From Folioceros fuciformis (lineage: Eukaryota; Anthocerotophyta; Anthocerotopsida; Anthocerotales): a stretch of DNA of 64,000 bases. Position numbers and translations under genes: made by a program. The stretch spans positions 139,775 to 203,774 of the forward strand of contig JBNGIO010006303.1 in NCBI GenBank assembly GCA_049999805.1. The letters are read 5' to 3'. The notes under the pieces are model-generated. The model searched no databases. It worked only from the letters and a program-made list of their open reading frames with translations, and had not been told where the DNA came from. This document shows positions 32,149-44,649 of this stretch, one piece after another (position 1 is the first letter of the stretch; every line of letters starts with the position of its first letter).

Positions 32149-34970
32149 ATGAAGAACACCATGACGACAAACAACGACGAGGAAGAGGAAGAAGAAGAGG
32201 AAAAGGGAAAGGGAGCAACGGTGGCAGACCGGAGCCATGTTTTGGAGCCAGGCACTGGCCGAGAAATGAAGACGGGTAAGGGTAAATTGGGTCTGGACAC
32301 GGAAGTTGGCAATGAGAACAACAAGGTACTCTCGGCTAAGGAGAAGGAGTTGTTGGACAAGGCAGCTCGGTTGGCGGTCCCCAAGGGCAAGGAAGTTGAA
32401 AGCAAGAAGAGGACTTGGTCCCAAACGCACGGCGGGGACCCGCTGACCGATCACCTCAGAACTATGCACAGGAGAAAGCTGCGAGCAGACTTGGCCGCGC
32501 TGCTGAGTGAGCATAAGTGGAGGCTAGCTGCCGGGGTAGTGGGCGTGCTTTTAGCCGCTCCCACTGGTGTGGATGATATGGAGCATCGCGCTGTGGCTGA
32601 CTACTGGGTGGGGACTTTTTTTTCCTATAATCCGGCTCCCCTGTTGCCGCTTGTAAGAACGGTCATGGGAGGGGGTCTGAGGTTGGTGAAATTTATCGCA
32701 GGCTGCTATGGAAGTCGTAAGGCGGGGTGAGGACGGTGAGGCGGACGAAGAAGTCTTTTCCTCGATTAAGAAGCTGTTCAAAATGCTGCTTCGGCGGCAG
32801 ATGCCCCCTGTAGGTGATTGTTCGGGTGTATTCAGTTCAGCCAGGATGTTCCACATCACCTGAAGATATTCAAGTTTATGTTTTGGACTGAGAGTTAGTG
32901 GTCATTGTGCACAGAAATTGCGAGCCGCGGTGCAACTTGAGTTTGCCATGTACCTCATGCGGCAGAAGGATTATGATGGCTGTTACAATGAGCTGAGAGG
33001 GTATCTAGAATGTTTTTTTGAATCATACGCTCTGCCTTCGGTACGGCGTGAGCATGTAATGGGTTGTTGGTACTAGGTTGTCTAAGGTTTGCCCCTGCTT
33101 TCAGGTTGGTTGGTATCCCTCCGTATAGAGATGATCCGTTGATGAACTTCTGGTATGGTCTCAACCTTCATCACCTCTGGTATGCGAAGGTATCGGAGGA
33201 TGTGAAGAAATTCGAAACTTTGGAAACTAGGCACGTCTCTGAGAATGGAGTCAGTTCCTCGACGGAGGGTGTTGGTGAGACTGCTGGGTTCGGTGGACAC
33301 CAGCAGATGATGGACCGTTTTCAGCAAGAGCCAGCCGCACAAATGTATGACGCCGCGGGTGTGGCCATTGCTGATTCTAATCCTCTTCACAATGGAATGG
33401 AAGATGTGAAATCTCCTGGGTGGCCAGCTTATGGCAGTCTTCCACGACTGGCTGGAGATGATGAGGGTGAAGGAGATGAGATCAAGAAGCACGGCCCTTG
33501 GAGTTCAGGACCTGTTAGATGGCGGCCAGGTCTGTGTGCGGATGTAGGGGAGGAAATGCTTATAATTTCGTTTGTGACTGAAACGTTGTGGCATGCGCTT
33601 CGTTCATTCAAGCTTTAAACTAGTTCGATGTAACTTGCACCAGATTTGGACAGGAGACTCTTTCCTGTGTGCTTGCCAGAGAGGGAGGGTAATCCGTACT
33701 ATCTCATTCCCTTGGATAATAGTGCAATTAGGGAAGCACATGCAGGTGCTCTGAAGCATCTGCAACTGGCCATAGACCTGGACCCTTCGATGACTGAGGT
33801 TCTAATTCCACTCACTCAGGTTAGCTTCAACCGTTTGTCCTTGGTATTTGTGAGATTTCCTGTTTCTCTCCCGTCTTTTGCTCATTGCGTTTATGTAAGA
33901 TTCAGCTTCTGAGCATCTTTAAGAAAGACGGGTCTGCAATTGGCAGCTGTTGCTTGCTGTAGGCAATGTGGACGAGGCCATGCATGTAATCGACAACTGT
34001 TGCATAGCCGCTCGCAACCACATCTTACCAATCAGGTATCTTTAGGAAGCTGTATGCAGTAGAACGTATTTCTGCATGCTTACGGAGTCTGCCTGTAAGT
34101 GGGCAATCATCCTACTGTTTCTTTCTCAGCTTGAAGGTGTTGCTTCTGGAGGAGCTCACTCCTAGGGACAACTTGGTGCTAGCTCGCTGTCACAGAGAAG
34201 TCCTCAAGATAAACCCTTCCTCAGTCCCTTCTCTTGAAGCACTGATGATGCTGCACAAATGTGGTGTGTTCACGGCTCAAAGGTTTCCCTCATCTTTCTA
34301 CATATGGTGAAAAATCGTGTTGTAAAGGGTGACATGTTGAAGAGTGATCGTGTTGCTTATTGAACAGGATTCTTCGATACACTGTCAATTATGGAGGCTA
34401 TCGCAACTCATCTGGACGTAGAATCAGGTAGTGTCAGTATTTGGGATAAGCTTGCGGGATGCTTCAAAGCTGTTAGGAATTATGTGCTTCAAGACGGGGA
34501 AAGCAACCAGACGTTGAAGAATGCAGACGCACCGTCTCAGGATGTCAAAGTTGAACCTCAAGATACACACAAGTTACGAGCCTCAAAGGCGCAAGAGAGG
34601 GCCAACATTCTAAAACATGTTCAAGTAATCTGGACTGACAGAAGGACATGGTGGGGAAGGAAGCATTTCAGGAGCAATTGCGCATTAGGAGACTGTAAAC
34701 ACGGTGCGTAAACGGCTTGGTGCTGTGGTTGTCTCAGGAGAAGGAGTGTTTCATCCGAAGGTAACATTGGATTTTTGTGCAGGTAGTTTCGAGTTAATTC
34801 TGTGGAAAGCAGTGTGCTCGGCCCATGTCTTGGGCTCAGGAGGTGAGTATGAGCAACATGTGATAAAAGCCCTGGAACGAGCGAACAGATCGTTGTTGCT
34901 GCGGATGCTGCAGAAGCATGTCCGTATCACCGTGTTTAGTCTTTTAACCCAGAATGGCTTAAGAGTTTAA
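32149..34970 (+). CDS. TAF1A-like (RNA polymerase I factor) helical-repeat protein
   Basis: Nine exons fit in phase: 32149-32652, 32702-32809, 32915-33000, 33105-33529, 33644-33819, 33947-34035, 34130-34263, 34368-34703 and 34783-34970, giving about 681 residues. The N terminus is acidic/basic low complexity. The body contains TPR-like helix pairs (EHKWRLAAGVVGVLL, QLEFAMYLMRQKDYDGCYNE, GALKHLQLAIDLDPSMTEVL, VGNVDEAMHVIDNCC, and a CHREVLKINPSSVPSLEALM block). The C terminus carries VSIWDKLAGCF and DRRTWWGRKHFRS, then a short helical tail. This order resembles plant homologues of TAF1A, a subunit of the pol I selectivity factor. The name rests on pattern memory, so a generic TPR protein is the alternative. 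The end of exon 3 and start of exon 4 are the least certain borders. Confidence 0.6.
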
Positions 34971-37111
34971 CCTCGACATGAATGGGGGTGTCCTGACTTA
35001 TATTTTCCGGCAATTCGTGAGCGCTACTCTTCCGTCGAGTTCGTATCGTCAATATCTCAATCTTGGGAGCAAGGGCCTTTCCCCCTTCGTGGATGACTGC
35101 CTCCTTCCCGATTTGTGTAGGGCTACAAACTGCCAGCGAGACGCGAGACGTGGTTCGGCGGGCTGTGGACAGGTGAATCTGGTTTTATCTCTAGGGGATG
35201 GACGCAACTTTCCTGACGGACGTCAAAGTCGACTTCCGACGTGCTGCTTTGTTTAGTTTGAGAAACTACTTTGACTTGGGTCGGAGAGAACCGCAATCGC
35301 TAGCGCCAAAAGAGTGCAGACTTGTCGCAGTCTGGAGTAGCAGAAAAGTGCAGAGGTGTACTCATTCCTGTCAACTCAGCATCTCTCCAAGACCCAAGTG
35401 GCCAGACAGGATACAGACTGCTCTGCACTGGCTGCTCGACCTCTGTTCGGCTGTAGTTCATGGCACTGTTAATGGCTCCTTCACTGTTGCAGCGTGACGT
35501 GCTGCCTTCCTCGCATGTTCATAATACATGCGTCTGCTTTCGGGAGGTCATCGATGCATGCGGGTGCCATTATCAGCCGTTTTATCTCGGATTGTCTGTA
35601 CCAGAATGCTGTGGAATGGCATAAATCGAGAGCCACTTCCGTTGCGAGGAAATGGAGTCTCGCTCACCGGGACACTTGCCAGCGGGCATGCCGGAATTCT
35701 GTGCCTCGTGCAAGATCGTGGAGGCATCAGCAGTGCTGCTGAGCGTCAGCCGTGAACTGTAGTTAGCTTCAGTGCTGCTAGCCGAATCGGCTAGGGGCCT
35801 AGTTCTCCTAACGTGGTTTTGTGCAACTGCAGCTGGTGCAACTGCAGTCAGGGTGGCAGCCCTTCATTGGGCACAAGTAGACGATCCATGCATGTCTCAT
35901 GGCTAGTCAGTTAGAAGCAGCTCGTCAGAACTGGTCCCCGACCGTCCATCAAGGGAACATGCGTGAAAATGTTGCGAGGATGTGTCGAAGAGCTGTGGAA
36001 GTGGAGGGGGGGTATCGGTCCCACTGACTGAACACCCTCCCTTCCTGCGTGCACTCTCGTTAGTGATCGAAGGATCGTGGTCGTGTCCAGAGGTGAATTA
36101 GGTTTAGGTCGGTCTCGGGTGCTGGTTGGTGCGTAGGGAAGGTGGCAGGGTGTGGTGTAGTAGACGAGTGGAGTCCCAGTGAGCTGGAATGGAACGCTGG
36201 AGGGAAAGCGAGAAATAGGAGAGAGGGGAAAAGAAGATATGTAAAAAGAGGGTGTTCTCCTGAAAAGGGGAGGCTTCCGGCTTCCCGAGTCTGCGTTGGC
36301 GCCAAGGCGTTAGCTGCAGAGAGCCTCAGCCCACGACACGTCATCCCGTTGCGAACCACTATTCTTATTACTAGACGAAAAGCAAGTCATAGGAAGGACA
36401 GATGCACGGAGTTGCCTTTGACATCACGGCAGCAACCCAACCCTATCCGTCCTTTTCGGAGTAGGAATTCTTCTTTTCTTCTTCTTCTCCACCAATTGCG
36501 GAAAATGTATACACCCTGTAGGTTTAGCCCTGCTGATAGGGGAGGGACAGGCTAAAAAATGGTATCCATGCTCGTAAGGGAGAGGCTAGAAAGTGGTCAG
36601 ACCCATGTTGTCTGGTATCACACTCAGTCTGAGCTACCGCGGAGCTCATGAGAGGACTCTCGCGTTGTAGGAGAACACGCTCCAATTACGGCAGAGAGCG
36701 AATCGTGATTCCCCCTCAGCACTGTGCAGTGGCCTCTTCTCCGAGATCTGGGCCTGTGTGGGACACTGTTGCGCCCTCGTCGTGAGAATTTTTCTGCGCC
36801 ATATGGCTGACCAGCAAGAGATTGTTCTCAAGGACGTCCACACGTCAGTCTCCCTGCCTTCTGTATCTGGGGTAGAAGAAGGTCTAGAAGTTTGGTAGTT
36901 CAAATTGTTGCGTTACGGTATTTTGGTCGCTTGCATGTATGAACTGTCGTCTAGCTCTTGCTGAACCGTGCGCTGAAGGTAGACTGGTTGCTTTCTGGGA
37001 GGGGGTGGTGGTGAATTTGGAACTTCAGCGCGGAATTCTCTGGCTTTGCGGGTTTTGCAATTGGTGCTCATCGTGGTGAGTGTTTTCGTGCACAGTGAGT
37101 GGTTCCGGAGG
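34971..37111. other. Unassigned 2.1 kb upstream of the CUE gene
   Basis: It holds only short frames on both strands and no recognised protein. A pyrimidine-rich stretch (ttcttcttttcttcttcttc) near 36470-36490 may belong to a 5' UTR or promoter. Confidence 0.4.
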
Positions 37112-40100
37112 ATGGCTGCTCGGCGGGAGGTGTTCCAACCTCTTTGCGAGATGTTCCCTCAGGTAGCTTTGGTTCTGTTGGTGAGAGGAAGCTGTGGTTT
37201 GCTTAGGGTTCAGAGGTTCTGTGGTTTAGAATTACGCTTTGATGGTGGTAGTGAGGCAATTAGGATGCAACGTACTCTGGAATTTGACAGGAGGTTGTCG
37301 CGCTTTTCTGTGGCTGGAGCAGGTGGATTATCGTCTGATTAACGCGACCATAATTGAGCATGGGTCCGACATGGCTGCGTGTGTTGAATCCATTAGCAAT
37401 GATCTGCTGCCAGAGCTAGATGGAGCTCCCACGACCTTAACTTCTCTTCCAGAAGCGAGCCAGGGGATTTCTGCCGAGCTAGCGGTAAGCCATCCAACTC
37501 AACCAAGTGCGCTTCTGCTTCTCGTGGCTAGAAAACCTTTCACGCTGCCACTTTAGAGCCATGGGAGAAGTTGGGCCATGTGCTTCATTGTAGAAGCTGA
37601 ACCGACCAAGGACGGATGACCAAGGTGAACAGACCTGGACCATGGACCGAGGGCGGACCAGGTCCTTGGTCCATCGTAGGAGGTGAACAGACCAGGTCCT
37701 TGGTTCAGGTTCTATAATAACGTTGTATTGGTTTGTAACCTCCCGGTTTTTGGCTGATATGCAGCAAGGCGTCGATCACCGTCTTCACCAGCCGATAGTT
37801 AAGCAACTAAGGCAGGAGGAGCCGACTCCAGACGACGACCTATTTGCCAAGTTTTACGATGGTTTGGGCAAATTAAAGGGCTCCCGCTCTCCTTGGTCAG
37901 ATCTTACTGAACCTCATTGTACAGCCAAGCCGTCTGTAAACATTGAGGATACCAGGATACTTGAATTGGCTAGGGGGAAAGTCAGCCACCTTGAAAAGAG
38001 CCTGGCAAAAGCTTGCTCCTTGGACGCTGTTAATGTTCTGTCATATGAAGTAATGGGAAGAAACTTCTCCTCCCCTTCCTCTGTATGCTCAGGGCAGAGT
38101 GAGGATGTGGAGGATTGTCACGACGAGGATGCTCGTCATTCTTCCCAAGAGCAGAGTGATGATGGGGAGGCTCGTCAATCTTCCTCAGAGGAAAGTGATG
38201 ATGAGGCATTCTCGGCCTCCTCATTCGAGAATGGTGGAAGACACGATTTTGGGAACAATGACATCAAGGGTGACTGCCCCGAGTTCTCGGACTTTGTCGG
38301 ATCACAGCTTACTAGGGACGACAACTACGGCTCTGTCCACTCTGACACTAGGGACGACAACTACAGCTCTGTCCACTCTGGCATTGAAAGTGCTTCGTCC
38401 TCGAAATCTGCAATATGGGGAAGCTTGCAGTGCTCCGCCTCTCAAGTACCAACAATTGAAGTCCTGGATCAGAAGGTGCGGCAAGCAAGATATGATAAGG
38501 TACTCCGCCACTTGCCTGTGCACGACTGCTGGTTATGGCTACTTACATTAGCACTGTATGCTTGGATGGTTTGCTTTAGAGAGGAATCATCCCATAAAAT
38601 TCTAATTGTTGCTGGCGCTCTTTCCTGCGTGCAGGATGATTTGATTGGTGCCCTTTCAGAGATTCGTGCTTTGCGGCTTGAAGTTGAAGAGGCAGAAGCA
38701 GCTGCAAGGCAGGCCAAGGTTGATGCTGCAAATGCAGGGGCGGATATGCTTGCCAAGGCAAAGGAGGTCAGAGATCAAACGGCAAATGCTCTTAAAGCGA
38801 ATGAGATGGTGAGTTCACAATCATGCAAGCAAGTACCTTGACATAGTTTCTTTTCAGTGTTGATGTTGTAGACTGCTGACTTCCTACTCGTTTTCCCTCA
38901 TAGCAGCAGTTCTTGATTTCTAACCCCCTCATTGTGATAGCATCACGGAGAAGTTTTTGGAGAGAAAGCAGTGCTTGCAACAGAGGCACGTGAGCTCCAC
39001 ACACGTCTTCTTCAGGTGACTGAAGAAAAGACTAACGCTGTAAACAACCTCCGTCAGGTGACCTTTTTTCCACAAGGAAATGGATTTCACGATACCTTAG
39101 CAATTCCGTCTTGGTTGGCCTCCAGATACGTTACTCGCCTGAACGTCTTGTGAAGTGCCTGTAATGTGTATTCCGTTTTCTTTTGGGCCAGATCAAGGCT
39201 ATGTTGCATGGCCTTCTGGACAAGGCAGCGGAGGAGAAAGAAGCTGCTAATAGGCTTAAGCTAGAGAACGAGGCTGCGGCCAAGAAGGCTCTTTCTTTGG
39301 AAATGGAAATGCTGGACAACGTAAAGCTGGAGACTGAGCAACTTGAGATGGAAGCCGAAGACTGCAGGAAGGTTGGTGCTCTCTGGGTGAACATTTTTTG
39401 TCTTTTGAATTGAACAAAATATCAGCATCTTGCCGAGAACTGTACTTGGTGGCCTTACAGCTTCGTGAATTTCTCATCGAGAGCGGGAGCGTGGTTGATT
39501 CTCTTCAGTAAGACTTCCTGGCATGCCTCATTCACTGGAGCATTTTAGCATATAGGGAGTGATATGTAGTTGCTCAACGTGACTTGATTGTCTTGCCAGA
39601 GGTGAAGTGGCCATTCTTTGTGAGGATGTGGAAGTTGTGAAACGTCAGGTGGAGGACTTAACACACTCGACTAGAACTGGGTACGTAACGCAAGCGAGCA
39701 TGTCGGTAAGGTCCACTCAAGGAGGCAGTCACTCCACGTCAAGCAAGTCATCTACCAATCATGGTGTGCAGATGACTGGTGTGAAGCATGCTTCTCAGGA
39801 GCCAGCTGAAACTCCTCTAGTTCAGACGCCTGTGGACAGTATTCGCTGGTCGACAGCAACAGCAGAATCAGGTAATAAGATGCACGACTTCGTAGATCAC
39901 GATCTCGAGGGAACATATGAGGGACGTATCGAGGGAGGTGGTGGCACAGAGTTGATAAGCACTTCCCGTGGAGGTCCAGTTGAGGACTCGAAGAGGCTAG
40001 AGAGTCTTGACGGTCGCAAAAAGGGTGGAAACGAGTATGTGAGCCTGGCGTCGAAACTCCTCAAGTATCGCCAGCAGGACGACAATGCTTGGCAGATGGT

Positions 40101-40140
40101 TGACAGGTGGGATCTGGCCTATAAAGAGACTACGTCGTAA
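37112..40140 (+). CDS. CUE-domain and coiled-coil protein, eight exons
   Basis: Exons 37112-37162, 37323-37484, 37765-38499, 38635-38808, 38941-39057, 39192-39371, 39461-39507 and 39600-40140 join in phase to about 668 residues. Residues 7-52 form a CUE domain, the ubiquitin-binding fold: LCEMFPQVDYRLINATIIEH then DMAACVESISNDLLPEL, with the MFP motif split from its continuation by intron 1. An acidic serine-rich region (about 150-240) with a near-perfect repeat of TRDDNYGSVHSD follows. From about residue 295 to 490 there is a coiled coil with the plant-conserved blocks HHGEVFGEKAVLATEARELH and LREFLIESGSVVDSLQGEV. This matches plant CUE proteins proposed to act in ubiquitin-linked pathways. 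The C-terminal 150 residues look disordered. Confidence 0.85.
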
Positions 40141-40786
40141 ATACCGTATGTGCGTTTCTCCCAACATTGAGATGGGATCTACTCCTAAAAGTGTAGAATT
40201 GTCACCGGGTATAGGGGCAGATTGATACATTTCTTCATTTTTGTTCAGAACTGCTTTGGTGAATAATTCGACATTTAAGAACCTTGAATCTAGTTTCACG
40301 GAATATCCAATATGATTAGGGTGTAGAGAAAAGATCTTATACCCGAGTAGTGAAGTGAATGTGGACAATGTGATGTGCAAGCTGTGGATCGCTGTACAGC
40401 CTTCGTTTTTTAGTACACTAACCTTGGGTTGGAAGTCTAGACCCTTGAGTTGTGCAAGCTCCTGTACTAGATCGCTGAACGTGCCAGTAGCTACCAGCCT
40501 TTCTATGTCATTACTTTATTTGGCCACGCCTAGCACCTCTTCACCTAAGAGGAGCATTTTCCTTGGGAGGAGCATTGGAACTCTGGCCCCTAATGACAAG
40601 GCAGTGGAGCTGCAGCCGCTAATGCCACCCCTGGATACGATGGAGAGCATGTTATCTATAAATTGTCCCGAGACAGTGCAACCTTTCCTCTGCGGAAAAG
40701 AGAGAGGGCAAATCCATATGTCAAGACAACCGTTGCTTTGGCACAAAAAATGTGTGTATAGCTAACCCCGTTGAATCAATTTAGTT
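39997..40786 (-). other. Unidentified minus-strand reading frame with one stop
   Basis: From the gap edge (40786) a minus-strand frame runs to 39997 with only one interruption, a TAA at about 40516-40518. The peptide on both sides looks protein-like (SGQFIDNMLSIVSRGGISG, MLLPRKMLLLGEEVLGVAK, ERLVATGTFSDLVQELAQLK, GYKIFSLHPNHIGYSVKLD). The part below 40140 is antisense to the last CUE exon and probably meaningless. It may be the 3' end of a gene or pseudogene whose rest lies in the gap. I do not recognise the family. Confidence 0.3.
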
Positions 40787-41186
40787 NNNNNNNNNNNNNN
40801 NNNNNNNNNNNNNNNNNNNNNNNNNNNNNNNNNNNNNNNNNNNNNNNNNNNNNNNNNNNNNNNNNNNNNNNNNNNNNNNNNNNNNNNNNNNNNNNNNNNN
40901 NNNNNNNNNNNNNNNNNNNNNNNNNNNNNNNNNNNNNNNNNNNNNNNNNNNNNNNNNNNNNNNNNNNNNNNNNNNNNNNNNNNNNNNNNNNNNNNNNNNN
41001 NNNNNNNNNNNNNNNNNNNNNNNNNNNNNNNNNNNNNNNNNNNNNNNNNNNNNNNNNNNNNNNNNNNNNNNNNNNNNNNNNNNNNNNNNNNNNNNNNNNN
41101 NNNNNNNNNNNNNNNNNNNNNNNNNNNNNNNNNNNNNNNNNNNNNNNNNNNNNNNNNNNNNNNNNNNNNNNNNNNNNNNNNNNNNN
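40787..41186. other. Assembly gap (400 N)
   Basis: 400 unknown bases. Confidence 1.
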
Positions 41187-41990
41187 ACATTGACCTGACT
41201 AGTCTTACTGCGTGGTAACAAAGTTGCGGCCTTCAAGATGACGGAAAAGCAATGGTTAATGCCTTAGTCCACGTAAGCCTTGATGCATACAATAAAGGTG
41301 ATCACCACCTAATTTAGGTGAAGCAAATAACAACTATCTTTAAAGTTCAAGGTAAGCAACCACTTTTAAATTTGAGTGTTGGGTGATTTGCTACTAGAAA
41401 AAGAAGATAGTAGCTACCTAGCAATAACTATTCAACAATGAAATGGGGATGTGATAGAATATCTAAGGAATGTAAGGGATATATTGTCATATTCTCATAT
41501 TGGCTACTTGGGAAAACCATACGTTGGCATGTGGTCACTTCAATGGCTATGTGAAACGTGAACAAAGTTGAAGTGGCAATAACGCCTAAGAAAGATGGAA
41601 GAGGAAGGGTCGTAGAANNNNNNNNNNNNNNNNNNNNNNNNNNNNNNNNNNNNNNNNNNNNNNNNNNNNNNNNNNNNNNNNNNNNNNNNNNNNNNNNNNN
41701 NNNNNNNNNNNNNNNNNATGCAATACAGGAGGATGGGGGTGCAAAACGATGCCACATCATCTTATGAGGCACTAAGGACGAGGTTTTGCAGAAGAATGCA
41801 TTTAGCAATGTGATAAGGGTTTTTTTATTTTTGGCTTCTTCCGTGAATAGTACAACAAATAAATAATTTTTGCCCTACCCTCTCCTTACTTAACATAGAA
41901 TACTAGATTAGTGCTATTCATACCAACCTGTTATAGAAAGGATTTTAATAGAATTCAAATTAATAATTACAAATTTGATTTTAAAACACA
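41187..41990. other. Unassigned AT-rich stretch
   Basis: No gene seen. It contains a 100-base N gap at 41618-41717. Confidence 0.4.
41618..41717. other. Assembly gap (100 N)
   Basis: 100 unknown bases. Confidence 1.
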
Positions 41991-41994
41991 TATA

Positions 41995-42475
41995 TAATAA
42001 AATTCTAATCTTGGAGATACATGAAAGATAATTTATAATTTGAGTTATTTACCAATTCTTAATTTAAGTCCAGCATGTCACGTTTAAATACCATATGATA
42101 ATATTTTAATATTAGAGAGATAACATACAATTTGAGCCACTTACCAATTCTTATTTTAAACCTAATGTGTCATGTATAAATACCATACAATAAAATTTTA
42201 ATATGGGAAAAGATAACTTATAATTTGAGTTACTTACTAAGTTTTAATTTAAGCTTAATATGTTATATCTAAATACCATATGATAAAAAAAATTAATTGT
42301 GGAGATAACTTATAATCTAAGATACTTACTCATTCTTAATTTAAACTTAATGTGTGATGTATAAATTCCATATGACAAAATTCTAATTTTGGAAAACATA
42401 ACTTCTAATTTAAACTACTTACTAATTCTTAATTTAAGTCCAGTGTGTGATGTATAAATACCATGTGTATCACTC
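41995..42475 (+). repeat. 92-bp tandem array with TATA-like motif, five copies
   Basis: A unit of about 92 bp (taatttgagttacttacta, attcttaatttaag, then gtataaataccatatgata) repeats five times. The taaataccat element falls at about 42089, 42181, 42274, 42366 and 42459, so the spacing is 92-93 bp. The last copy reads TATAAATACCATGTG, 200 bp before the glycosyltransferase start. The array may act as a promoter with stacked TATA-like sites. Confidence 0.8.
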
Positions 42476-42662
42476 ACAAATTCACTATGGAGAAGAAGAA
42501 GTGAGTAGAGACATCTTAAAAGGATGTCATTGTGAGCAGGTTAGACTATGATATATTGTTTTGAATTTCAATACAAAACTTGGGGGCAGAGAAAAAGAGT
42601 AGGGAGAATTCCTTAGTACTATTTAAAATCAAGGATTGATTCTATAGATCTTTTCTAGTATT

Positions 42663-44024
42663 ATGGCGTTATACAAGGAGGCTTCCATAAAAATCTCAAG
42701 AAAATGGGGAAAGTTGATGGGAATTCAACGACAACTTTGGAATTTAATTTATAATTTTATGAGTTATAATTTTATGCACTTAATCTATGTCTCGCTTTTC
42801 TTGTGCTTAGTTATGTTCACTTTTATTATTGAACATGATATCAATACTTTAAAAAGTAATGAAGCCATTGATCCTACTCAAAAGCTTCTTCCCGATAAGC
42901 AACATATTCCATATGTAGGGAGGTTGCCACATATGCAAATATTTTATCCACCAGCTCTTGAACCAAAGTTGTCAATTGTATCGACAACAGCAGCAAGTTT
43001 AGATGTATTGTTGCCTTGGATCTTTTACCATAAGGCAATTGGTGTAAGCAATTTCTATTTGTTTGTTGAAGGAAATACGGCATCAGAAAAGAGTATAATT
43101 CTATTACAAAATATACCAGGTGTGAAGGCAATAAAGCGCGACAAGAAGTTAGAACGGAAACAAAAAGAAAGTCGAATATGGAATGAGACTTGGCTCTCTC
43201 CTTTCTTACACAAGCCTTGCAATTATGAGTTATTTGTGAAGCAAACCTTTAATATGGAGATGGGAATTGTGTTGGCCAAGGAGGCTGGAATGGATTGGAT
43301 TATGCATCTAGATAGCGATGAATTGATATACCCAATAGATTCACCGGATAATAGAATTACAACCATATTGGCTAGAGTTCCTTCAAATGTCGAACAAGTT
43401 ATTTTCCACAATGAAGAAGCTGCTATAGAGAGAGATAATATTACAGACTCTTTTATTGAGGTCACCTTGTTCAAAAGGAATAAAGCGATGATGCCATCAG
43501 ATAGCTATCGTAAATTTCGATCTGCGACCTCTAAACACAGGTATTATTTCCTAACATATATAAATGGTAAGGCCGCAGCTCGAATTCAAAGTCACTTGCG
43601 CCCTAATGGGGCTCATAGGTGGGCTAGTTACTCAAGATCTTCTATCCTAAAGAGTCAGTACTTAGAAGAGTCAATTGTTTTGCACTACTCTTATACCAAA
43701 TTTTCAGATCTAATTACTAGAAAGAATCGTTGTCATTGTAAACTCGATTTGAAGACTTTGAAGAGATGTATCATGCTTCCATTTGATCGCGAGGCTTATG
43801 TCATTGCTGGCTCAAATGTCACAGAAGCCCAAATACGAACATGGTACCAATCAAATGTGGTGTGGTCAACAAGAGAAGATGTGCTTGAATTGTTGAAGTT
43901 GGGAATAATGCATCGGATCAATAGTCCACAAATAATTATTCAAGGTTTAAAGGAAGCTGGGGTGTTTAGAGATGCCATAGAAAGGGGTTCTCAAAACACC
44001 AAAGTCGAGAAGCTACATATGTAG
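42663..44024 (+). CDS. KOBITO1/ELD1/ABI8-like glycosyltransferase, intronless
   Basis: A single 453-codon frame from ATG at 42663. KOBITO1 family proteins are type II membrane glycosyltransferase-like proteins (Glyco_tranf_2_4/GT92-like) needed for cell expansion, cellulose deposition and plasmodesmal and ABA responses in Arabidopsis. Here a membrane helix (HLIYVSLFLCLVMFTFII) spans about residues 38-57. The catalytic-type motif DWIMHLDSDELIYP lies at about 212-225. Family blocks follow: VIFHNEEAAIERDNI, YFLTYINGKAAARIQSHLRP plus NGAHRW, the KNRCHCKLD stretch, and IIIQGLKEAGVF near the end. The N terminus is shorter than in Arabidopsis (about 530 residues). There are no introns, and codons are strongly AT-ending, unlike the genes at 28-40 kb and 59-64 kb. 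It may be a retrogene copy. Confidence 0.85.
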   Translation: MALYKEASIKISRKWGKLMGIQRQLWNLIYNFMSYNFMHLIYVSLFLCLVMFTFIIEHDINTLKSNEAIDPTQKLLPDKQHIPYVGRLPHMQIFYPPALEPKLSIVSTTAASLDVLLPWIFYHKAIGVSNFYLFVEGNTASEKSIILLQNIPGVKAIKRDKKLERKQKESRIWNETWLSPFLHKPCNYELFVKQTFNMEMGIVLAKEAGMDWIMHLDSDELIYPIDSPDNRITTILARVPSNVEQVIFHNEEAAIERDNITDSFIEVTLFKRNKAMMPSDSYRKFRSATSKHRYYFLTYINGKAAARIQSHLRPNGAHRWASYSRSSILKSQYLEESIVLHYSYTKFSDLITRKNRCHCKLDLKTLKRCIMLPFDREAYVIAGSNVTEAQIRTWYQSNVVWSTREDVLELLKLGIMHRINSPQIIIQGLKEAGVFRDAIERGSQNTKVEKLHM

Positions 44025-44632
44025 AAAGATTTAACAAAGAAGTGGAAGAAAATGAATTGCAAGGTATTAACTTTGATTCTTAAATGATACTTCTTTACCA
44101 CATTACAAAATCGGCCTCCCCCTTGGATTTGCGGTAGAGGGTTGTTCAAGCAACAAAGTCCACAAGTATTCTCCCTTGCAAGAAACATATATTTTCATTC
44201 CCCTTGCTCTTGAGACTTATGGGGCTATAGGTAAGGACTTTTCAAGGTTCATCAACGAGTGCGCAAAGGCACAAAGGTTTATCAAAGTTATAAGAATGGT
44301 ATTCTTCCTCTTTCCTCTTTGATGGCCGTCTTATGACAATGCATATTCATTGCTTTAAAAAGAGCATTAGCCAATACGGTTTTTAGAACAGCAACAAGCA
44401 CAAGTCAAGCAACTTTTTCAGCACTAGTGGTAGGTAGACCTTTTGTTATTCCACATCATGATATTTTGGGAGCAATAGTTAGTTTCTGAGAATGATGTTC
44501 AAGGGCTAGTACCCTTTTGGTCTTTTGCCTTGCTCAAGTTGTTTCTCTTTTTTAATAATAAAAAATAATTAATCTTGTATAACTTTCACTGTGTATATGA
44601 AATATGTTAGTATTTTTTTTTCTATTTACATA

Positions 44633-44649
44633 TTTAGGGTTTAGGGTTT
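44633..44649 (+). repeat. Short telomere-like TTTAGGG motif
   Basis: Two and a half units (tttagggtttagggttt) inside intergenic DNA. Confidence 0.7.
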
